A DNA stretch of 64,000 nucleotides from Clostridiales bacterium (GTDB taxonomy: Bacteria > Bacillota > Clostridia > Oscillospirales > Oscillospiraceae), in the NCBI GenBank assembly GCA_004557735.1, contig SFFV01000001.1, forward strand, positions 124,001 to 188,000, read 5' to 3'. This document shows, piece after piece, positions 58,431 to 64,000 of this stretch (position 1 is its first letter; the number at the start of each line of letters is the position of its first letter). The position numbers and the translations under genes were made by a program. The notes beneath the pieces were generated by a model that was not told where the DNA came from, made no database searches, and worked only from the letters and a program-made list of their open reading frames with translations.

Positions 58431-59172
58431 TCTTCTTTTTCTTGGAAATGACTACGAGACCGCAAACAATCAACGCCGCTCCCAACGTGCCGAAAACGGC
58501 GATCGGCCAGTTGAGTTGGCCAGTAGAAATCAAAGGATCCTTGTTGTTGAAGCCCTCGACCGTAAAGAGCCAGTCCACTTCACCAACGCGGTAGGCATAC
58601 TCGTTGCCGAGCTCCGCGGGAACATGAAGCACCGCTTCAAGCTTCGCGCTCTTGCCCTTGGCGAAGGTGCCGAGAAGGACACTATCGGTGAGCTGCGCGC
58701 TCTTATCGGGCGAAGCGGAGAAAATACTCTGCTTCGTGCCGTCCGCATTCACGAGATAAATTTCCATCGAGAGCTTGGAGAGAAAGTCCGCCATGGTGGC
58801 GACGGTCTCGTCGCGCTCGCCGTCTACGTTCTGCTGATCCTTGCCGTCCGTGTTCTCATGCGCCTCGTCGTAGGTGAGCGGGTTGCCCTGCTCATCGTGC
58901 GGCACGGCGCGGATGTAGAGCTTCACATAGTCAAAGCCGTTGACACTGTTTTTGATTGTGATGGTCTCGGTGCGCTCGTCACCGGGCATGACGTCTTTAA
59001 AATTATTAAAGAGGTCTGTGTCCGTGTAGCCGCTGCCGGTAGTCTCGATCACAAGCCCGCTGGTTCCGTCGCGGCGGACGACCGCATCGGCGGCGAGAGC
59101 CGGGACGGTCAGCGCCGCAAGCGCGGCGATGACCATCACAAGAGAGAGGAGCTTCTTCATGGATTTTTTCAT
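58417..59172 (-). CDS. Cell-surface protein with LISTG sorting signal
   Basis: The 251-residue protein has a signal peptide (1-28), a beta-rich domain of TasA/M73 type (FNNFKDVMPGDERTETITIKN, YVKLYIRAV) and a C-terminal sorting signal. LISTG (about 214-218) is followed by QLNWP, one membrane helix and a KKKK tail. It may be the wall-anchored base on which the unanchored TasA-like subunits assemble. GGAGGGG precedes the ATG. Confidence 0.82.
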   Translation of the reverse strand: MKKSMKKLLSLVMVIAALAALTVPALAADAVVRRDGTSGLVIETTGSGYTDTDLFNNFKDVMPGDERTETITIKNSVNGFDYVKLYIRAVPHDEQGNPLTYDEAHENTDGKDQQNVDGERDETVATMADFLSKLSMEIYLVNADGTKQSIFSASPDKSAQLTDSVLLGTFAKGKSAKLEAVLHVPAELGNEYAYRVGEVDWLFTVEGFNNKDPLISTGQLNWPIAVFGTLGAALIVCGLVVISKKKKNEKA

Positions 59173-59187
59173 ATCGTTCTCCCCTCC

Positions 59188-59748
59188 TTATTTCCAGTCG
59201 GGAGGCGTGACGCCCCAGGCTTCCTGAACGGCATCTATCGGCTCGCTCTGGATGGATTCCGCAATGACCTCAACGTGCAGGAAGTACTCCGGCTCCGCCG
59301 GCTGCTTCGTCACCTTACAGGTGAGAAGGCTGCCAACCGTCTCTTGGTTGGGAGCAGCAGGCGTCGGATAATAGAAGTATCCGCCTTTCCCCTGCACCCA
59401 GTTATTGGTCGGATTTTCCGTCAATTCATAGGCATACAGGTTCTGGTCGGGGGTGGGAACGATGTTTCCCTTTGCATCGCGCCACGTTACAACATAGGTG
59501 GCGCGGATATAGGCGGCAGTATTGCCGGTGTTTATGATCTGCACATTTTCCTTCGAGCCTGTTACCTCGCAGGAAACCTTGGCGTACTCGAACGTGCTTT
59601 TTATCGGCTCTGTTCTGGCGACCAGAAAGGCAACGGTCGTACCAACTGCTATGCCGATCAAAAGAATCATGGATAAGAGCAAAACTGCGGCTTTGTTCGT
59701 GGGGAATCGGGGCTTGCTGTCTTTTCTGCTATCTGCTCCCGGATACAT
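59188..59748 (-). CDS. TasA-like secreted protein, SipW-type signal (186 residues)
   Basis: A basic N-terminus (residues 1-19) precedes one hydrophobic helix ending IAVGTTVAFLVARTEP, similar to the SipW-cleaved signals of TasA/TapA proteins. A small beta domain follows with NTGNTAAYIRATYVV, the usual strand for this family. It is a possible minor fibre component or anchor. AAAGGAGA precedes the start. Mature protein has no wall-sorting signal. Confidence 0.75.
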   Translation of the reverse strand: MYPGADSRKDSKPRFPTNKAAVLLLSMILLIGIAVGTTVAFLVARTEPIKSTFEYAKVSCEVTGSKENVQIINTGNTAAYIRATYVVTWRDAKGNIVPTPDQNLYAYELTENPTNNWVQGKGGYFYYPTPAAPNQETVGSLLTCKVTKQPAEPEYFLHVEVIAESIQSEPIDAVQEAWGVTPPDWK

Positions 59749-59772
59749 AATCGCCGTCTCCTTTCTCGATTT

Positions 59773-61308
59773 TCAGAGCACGCTGTACGCATTGCCGCTC
59801 AGCCATTTGGAATTGCTGACGTTGTTTGTAAAGCTGACCGCATTGGTCTGCGAACCCTGCAAGGTTATTTTCTGAGAGCCGCCGGTTGTGTATCGCCAGC
59901 TCCAGCTGGTGACCTCGGTGACGGTGTATTCGCCGACTTCCAGCCCCGTGATCGTGACGGAGCCTGTGCCCTTGATCACGACGCGCTTGGAGTAGCCGTT
60001 CGGGCCGGTCACATCAAAGATGAAGCTCTGGTTTTCGTCAATGACCTCGCAGTCCGCCTTGCTGATGATCAGATCGGCAAGATCGTGATCGTAGTCAAAC
60101 TTGGCGTAGTACGTCGCGGCTTCATAGCCCATGACGGGGGATTCTGCCGTGCCGTAATTCTTCTTCTCCGGTGTCAGCTTATTGTCAGTGACCCAGTTTG
60201 GGTCCACGGCTTCAGTGCAGATTTCATTTCTGTACCAGCCGACGAACTTGAAGCCAGGATTGGCGGTGGGCGTGGAGCCGTCCGCTGTGCCGCTCTTTTC
60301 CTTCACGGCTTCGCTCTCCCGGTCAACGGAGCCGAAGTTCGTCGCACCCGCAGGGCCGACAGGCACATAGTTGATATTCACTGTCTCTTTAGTCGGTTCT
60401 TCCGTAGTCGGTTCTTCCGTAGTCGGTTCTTCCGTAGTCGGTTCTTCCGCCGGCGTGGTCTTTTTCACATACAAATCAAACTCAACAAATGCACCGCCGG
60501 CGGCACCTGTTTGACTATCGATGTCCACAAGCCCACTCTGAAAGACAAAGTCATCGTAGGCATAACCATCCCCATCGCTTGAATGTACGTTTATTCCGTT
60601 TTGACCATTTTTCCAGTTTCGGATTTTCTGGTCTGCTCCGTTCAGAGCGTATCCACTACCGTTGACAGGCTCGATGGCAAACCGAATACAGAATGCATCG
60701 GTGTCAGCTCTGCGTTGATAAACAACATGGTCATTATCATTCGTTTCGCCGTTCCCCAGATACGCAGTATCATTTGCAGCATTATCTGGATCCTTTACAA
60801 CAGTGTACGGCACGTCAATATACACGACGCCGCTCGTGTCCGATGTTCCGCTGAACATAGACAGCCCGTCTTTCCAATCGGTCAATTCTTCACCGTTGCC
60901 GTAATAGTCACCATAAAGCTTGCGCCGCACCTCAACAGGCACACCCGGCTGCAGTGTTGCGTTATTGTTATCGTCTACGCAAAAGACGTTGATTTTAATG
61001 CGGATCTGTCCCGCCGCAGACTCTGTGACAGGGCTGTCGGTTCCCTCAGCCGCCGCAGCAGTTCCCATAACCGACGTATAGAAAGGACAGCCCTCCCCGT
61101 GTGGCTCGCCCTCGGCGGGCTTTGGGTCGCAGGTGCAGCCCTTTTCTTCCACAGAGTTCTCCGGCGTGGAGACCGGGGTATCTTCCGCGAGTGTCAAATT
61201 TTCATTCTCGGCAGACGGATCGCCGGAAAACGCCAGCGTGCCGGGAAGTGCCATGCTGATAATCAGGGTCAGGCAAATGATTAGTGCGATTCCTTTTTTG
61301 CGCGTCAT
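59773..61308 (-). CDS. Large secreted adhesin-like protein with EEPTT repeats
   Basis: The 511-residue protein has a hydrophobic signal (about 6-27) ending GTLAFSGDPSAENE, like a SipW-type cleavage site. A Cys-containing segment CTCDPKPAEGEPHGEGC follows. Residues about 160-290 form a beta-rich domain of unknown type, then four EEPTT repeats act as a spacer. Next come an InlB-type module (FKFVGWYRNEICTEAVD) and a terminal SpaA-like domain (GPNGYSKRVVIKG, LEVGEYTVTEV). It ends without an LPxTG. Likely a fibre-associated adhesin. Confidence 0.75.
   Translation of the reverse strand: MTRKKGIALIICLTLIISMALPGTLAFSGDPSAENENLTLAEDTPVSTPENSVEEKGCTCDPKPAEGEPHGEGCPFYTSVMGTAAAAEGTDSPVTESAAGQIRIKINVFCVDDNNNATLQPGVPVEVRRKLYGDYYGNGEELTDWKDGLSMFSGTSDTSGVVYIDVPYTVVKDPDNAANDTAYLGNGETNDNDHVVYQRRADTDAFCIRFAIEPVNGSGYALNGADQKIRNWKNGQNGINVHSSDGDGYAYDDFVFQSGLVDIDSQTGAAGGAFVEFDLYVKKTTPAEEPTTEEPTTEEPTTEEPTKETVNINYVPVGPAGATNFGSVDRESEAVKEKSGTADGSTPTANPGFKFVGWYRNEICTEAVDPNWVTDNKLTPEKKNYGTAESPVMGYEAATYYAKFDYDHDLADLIISKADCEVIDENQSFIFDVTGPNGYSKRVVIKGTGSVTITGLEVGEYTVTEVTSWSWRYTTGGSQKITLQGSQTNAVSFTNNVSNSKWLSGNAYSVL
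60391..60450 (-). repeat. Four 15-bp tandem repeats coding EEPTT
   Basis: The unit AGTCGGTTCTTCCGT is repeated four times with no difference except in the last base. It can change in copy number by slippage without shifting frame, altering spacer length in the adhesin. Confidence 0.9.
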
Positions 61309-61320
61309 ATAGCTCCCCCC

Positions 61321-61875
61321 TTACACTTTCGGCCAGCCCTGCGCGTCCATGGCAGTATTCCCGTTGTTGGCGCTCTGCGTGGCCTGCGCGAAAATATCAA
61401 TCGTTGCCGTTGCATTCTGATACGCGTTGCTCATATCGGCATGAAAGCTCACGGCAGTGCAAACCGGCGCTGTGACCTCTCCGGGCTTTAAGACTTTGTT
61501 GTAATAATAGTAGCCGTCCTTCTCCGTCCAGTCGGCAGTGTTGCACGCCAGCTCCACCAGAGAAGCATCCGGTGTGACGCTCCCGGTCGGAAGAACGATC
61601 TTCTTATTCACCATCACCCGCACCCACGCGTCGGATACGCCGGTGTTTTTGATCTCCACGATTTTGGTAACGGTGGTTTCGGGCATCACGCCGGTCACAT
61701 CTTCAAAGGGCTTTGTTCTCTCCTCGTCTGCCCATTCCTGCACCGCAATCTGCACGCCGCCGGTTGTGATGACGTTGTGCGCCTTGCTGTCCGCGGTGAA
61801 GTACGCAATGGTTTCGGCGGCAAACAGGGAGAAACAGAGGGCCAGCACCGACAGAATCAAAAATTTTCGCTTCAC
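61321..61875 (-). CDS. TasA/CalY-like (M73 family) fibre protein, 184 residues
   Basis: The GTG at 61875 follows AGGAGA. The signal runs KRKFLILSVLALCFSLFAAETIAYFTADSKAHNVITTGGVQIAV, the standard SipW-type pattern with cleavage before AYFT. The mature part has the strand NTGVSDAWVRVMV and ends without an anchor. In Bacillus, TasA and TapA with this pattern form biofilm fibres. It is shorter than the next two paralogues. Confidence 0.85.
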   Translation of the reverse strand: MKRKFLILSVLALCFSLFAAETIAYFTADSKAHNVITTGGVQIAVQEWADEERTKPFEDVTGVMPETTVTKIVEIKNTGVSDAWVRVMVNKKIVLPTGSVTPDASLVELACNTADWTEKDGYYYYNKVLKPGEVTAPVCTAVSFHADMSNAYQNATATIDIFAQATQSANNGNTAMDAQGWPKV

Positions 61876-61949
61876 AGTTTTTCTCCTATCAAGCTTATAA
61901 TTGGGGAGACCTTCCCCGGATCGAAAACAAAACCGCATGGCCATGTTTG

Positions 61950-62057
61950 ACCATATGAGAACACCCGCGTTCACCGGGTGCTCTCATATGGTCTGTACCC
62001 CGAGGGGTACAGACCACAGAGGTAGGGAGATTAGCGCAGCCTTTCAAAGAAGCTGCG
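61950..62057 (-). repeat. Structured repeat, copy 2, in the 3' UTR
   Basis: It holds three hairpins: one of about 17 bp (61950-61992), one of 12 bp (61990-62015) and one of 6 bp (62035-62057). It starts 14 bp after the stop of the upstream TasA-like gene. No T-tract. It resembles 62988-63095 at most positions. Confidence 0.85.
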
Positions 62058-62071
62058 TTCCCGAAAAGCAA

Positions 62072-62881
62072 TTACGCCTGTGCGTCGAATGCAGCCCAAG
62101 CTTCCGCAGCATTGTCAAAGCCCTCGGCCTGGATAGCGTCGGCCTGCACCAGAACGTTTACGGTCATCGTGCCATCCTCCGATACCTTAATAAAGCCCTT
62201 CTCAACGGCAGTCTGGATGTCAGCGCTGGTTACGTTCGCGCCAATACCGACATAGTTGATAACATTCCATTCGGTCATCGCGCCGGCCTTGAGAGGCTCA
62301 ATGCGGGTGAAGGTAAGGACGTCATACTTCAAGCCATTCTCATCGGTGTAGCCGTTCTCTTCAATGACAGGCCAGTTCACCCCGTTTGCTCCGTGCTGGA
62401 ACTCACCGGAACTCGTGGCGGAAGAGCAGAACATAGCGTTGATGAAGCCACGATAGCTGCCCTCATAATCGTGAGGAGCCATCACACGGATGCGGACATA
62501 AGCATCATTTGCGCCGGTGTTGACCACATAGGGGCACTTGGCAAAGTTACGGCCGGGAACCATGTTTTTGCCGCGCTCGCCGATGTAGGCGGAGTAATTC
62601 GCAGCGTCTGCCTTGATCTCATCATTGGTGAAGATTGTCCAGTTGTCCGGGACGTACTCCATGCCCGAAGCCTTCGTTGTCGGATCGGGGAGGGAGGTAT
62701 CGCCGGAGCCGTCGCTGCCGGTGCGGTGGAACCGGGACTCGATCAGGTCAATCTTGACGTTTCCCACGGTAAACGTATTGGTGGCAGACTTGGTGTCGGT
62801 GAAGTAAGCGAGGGATGCGCCCACAACGGCGACCGCCAGCAGGGCGACGCAGAGGCAAAGCGCGGTGACTTTCTTTTTCAT
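62072..62881 (-). CDS. TasA-like fibre protein, tandem copy 2 (269 residues)
   Basis: The SipW-type signal is KKVTALCLCVALLAVAVVGASLAYFTDTKSATNTF, with cleavage expected before AYFT, followed by VGNVKIDLIESRFHR. The mature domain has PYVVNTGANDAYVRIRV and EPLKAGAMTEWN, as in the next paralogue, with which the first ~50 residues are nearly identical. It should be a fibre-forming subunit exported by SecA and processed by SipW, which is not in this window. AAAGGAG precedes the ATG. Confidence 0.85.
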   Translation of the reverse strand: MKKKVTALCLCVALLAVAVVGASLAYFTDTKSATNTFTVGNVKIDLIESRFHRTGSDGSGDTSLPDPTTKASGMEYVPDNWTIFTNDEIKADAANYSAYIGERGKNMVPGRNFAKCPYVVNTGANDAYVRIRVMAPHDYEGSYRGFINAMFCSSATSSGEFQHGANGVNWPVIEENGYTDENGLKYDVLTFTRIEPLKAGAMTEWNVINYVGIGANVTSADIQTAVEKGFIKVSEDGTMTVNVLVQADAIQAEGFDNAAEAWAAFDAQA

Positions 62882-62987
62882 GTGCTGTTACTCCTTTTGT
62901 GTATTATGTTTTCTACGTACATGCGCAAAAAAATGCTTGAAAATAGAGCAAGGGTTAGCTATTGCTTATGCGGCACACCTTTGCCGA

Positions 62988-63095
62988 ACCATATGAGAGC
63001 GCCCGTGTTTGCCGGGGGCTCTCATATGGTCTGTACCCCGAAGGGTACAGACCACAGAGGTAGGGAGATTAGCGCAGCTCATCGAAGAAGCCGCG
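62988..63095 (-). repeat. Structured repeat, copy 1, in the 3' UTR
   Basis: It is a second copy of the three-hairpin sequence (62988-63030, 63028-63053 and a weaker third), 11 bp after the stop of the tandem TasA-like gene. Changes in one arm of a stem are mostly matched in the other, for example in the hairpin at 62988-63030. Confidence 0.85.
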
Positions 63096-63106
63096 CAAAG
63101 GAGGAA

Positions 63107-63925
63107 TTATTTAAAGGCAGCCCAAGCTTCCGCAGCATTGGCAAAGCCCTCGGACTGGATGGCGTCGGCCTCGACCAGAACGTTCAGGGTCATGGTATCG
63201 CCGTTTGCAGTAATAGCACCGGCGTCAATGGCCTTCTGGATATCGGCGATGGTAGCAGTCTTGTTGATGCCGATGAAGTTCCAGACGTTCCACTCGGTCA
63301 TAGCGCCGGCCTTCAGAGGCTCGGTGCGGGTGAAGGTGTAAACGTCGTAGGTTACGCCGTCCTTGGTAACACTGGCCTTATCAATCGCAGGAGCATTGTT
63401 CCAGCCGCCGCCCTTGCCATCGATGAACTCGCCGCTGATAAAGGAGGTGGAGCACCACTGGTTGGTGATCACGCCGCCGGCTGTCACGGCAACAAAGTCA
63501 TTGTTGGCCGCAGAGGGGACCATCACGCGGATGCGGATGTAAGCGTCATTTGCGCCGGTGTTGACGACATAGGGGCACTTGGCAACGCGGCGGCCGGGAA
63601 CCATGTTCTCGCCCTTCACGGCCAGATAGTCCTCCATATAGGTCTCAGCGTCTGCCTTGATCTCGGCATCGGTGAACGCCTTGTGGCCGTCGGTGACATA
63701 CTTCATGCCGGACGCGGTCTGGGTGGGGTCGGGGATGGTTTCATCGCCGGAGTTGTCGTTGCCCTCGCGGTGGAACCGGGACTCGATCAGATCAATCTTG
63801 ACGTTTCCCACAGTAAACGTATTGGTGGCAGACTTCGTGTCGGTGAAGTAAGCGAGGGATGCGCCCACAACGGCGACCGCCAGCAGGGCGACGCAGAGGC
63901 ACAATGCGGTGATTTTCTTTTTCAT
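63107..63925 (-). CDS. TasA-like fibre protein, tandem copy 1 (272 residues)
   Basis: The ATG at 63925 follows AAAAGGAGA; a longer in-frame start lacks a site. The signal and early mature region (ASLAYFTDTKSATNTFTVG) match copy 2 almost exactly. The C-terminal halves have diverged, with FVAVTAGGVITNQWCSTSF here only. The shared 3' region shows that gene plus structured UTR were duplicated as one unit of about 1.04 kb. Role as a fibre subunit is inferred from family. Confidence 0.85.
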   Translation of the reverse strand: MKKKITALCLCVALLAVAVVGASLAYFTDTKSATNTFTVGNVKIDLIESRFHREGNDNSGDETIPDPTQTASGMKYVTDGHKAFTDAEIKADAETYMEDYLAVKGENMVPGRRVAKCPYVVNTGANDAYIRIRVMVPSAANNDFVAVTAGGVITNQWCSTSFISGEFIDGKGGGWNNAPAIDKASVTKDGVTYDVYTFTRTEPLKAGAMTEWNVWNFIGINKTATIADIQKAIDAGAITANGDTMTLNVLVEADAIQSEGFANAAEAWAAFK

Positions 63926-64000
63926 GTGGTTGTTTCTCCTTTTATGTATTATTTCTGCGCCCGTGCGCAGGTGGGTACTCATTGACGCGGCTCTTTGGAA

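Larger units (their letters stand above)
45105..64000. mobile_element. Integrative element at tRNA-Ser (right end outside window)
   Basis: Starting just after tRNA-Ser there are a tyrosine integrase, an excisionase and a run of accessory genes: Spo0A-like domain, MazF, pilus operon, sigma-like protein, AP2 proteins and a TasA-like locus. Base composition is visibly less GC-rich than in the housekeeping genes to the left. No conjugation genes or second attachment site are visible before the window ends. Whether it is conjugative, mobilisable or a genomic island is therefore unknown. Confidence 0.7.

Noticed and set aside
61950-63095. CRISPR-like array from the repeated hairpins
   Set aside because: There are only two copies about 1 kb apart with a gene between them, and they form part of a gene duplication. 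No CRISPR array or cas gene is seen in the window.

Overview
The window is a GC-rich stretch of a Gram-positive, anaerobic, endospore-forming member of the Clostridia. Gene content fits an Oscillospiraceae-type gut organism best, but this is inferred and was not checked by any search. The evidence is a clostridial-order Rnf operon, an NADH-linked [FeFe] hydrogenase, SpoIIID and SpoVAD/SpoVAE, a Gram-positive PolC, the MEP isoprenoid pathway, and sortase/LPxTG surface proteins.

Positions 1-45,100 look like ordinary chromosome. From the left: the Rnf operon rnfCDGEAB on the minus strand. Then a plus-strand sensor-like cluster of a DRTGG protein, an RsbW-type ATPase, a group-D-like [FeFe] hydrogenase relative and a PHP phosphoesterase. 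Next come a CLC transporter and a minus-strand aconitase-X two-subunit dehydratase with a PanE-like reductase. These are followed by an O-antigen-ligase-type membrane protein and hydA with a NuoF/GltD hybrid flavoprotein. Then come spoIIID facing a 26-codon membrane peptide gene, a 2-hydroxyacyl-CoA-dehydratase-type pair, a divergent pair of SLH/transglutaminase lipoproteins, spoVAD-spoVAE, a pilin-like surface protein and ruvX. A long minus-strand housekeeping operon follows (MBL ribonuclease, pyrH, frr, uppS, cdsA, dxr, rseP, ispG, polC, yfcE-type, alkD-type), then trkA-trkH and a tRNA cluster (Val, Phe, Gly, Cys).

From about 45,100 to the right edge the window enters an integrative element whose left boundary is tRNA-Ser(CGA). 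It carries a tyrosine integrase and an excisionase. A stand-alone Spo0A C-terminal (DNA-binding) domain gene follows, preceded by three helically phased Spo0A-box-like repeats. Next come a MazF-type toxin without a visible antitoxin and a sortase-assembled pilus operon: leader peptide, thioester tip adhesin, LPQTG major pilin and two sortases. After these come a sigma-region-4-like protein, zinc-ribbon and AP2-domain proteins with an AP2 relic, and a second surface-fibre locus. That locus has five secreted proteins with SipW-type or SipW-like signal sequences, one LxxTG-anchored protein and its own sortase. Neither SipW nor the right attachment site is in the window.

Taken together, the element appears to deliver two different surface-fibre systems under recombination genes that may answer to the host sporulation regulator or to a Spo0A-like regulator the element encodes. 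That regulatory link is the most notable hypothesis here. It rests on sequence pattern only.
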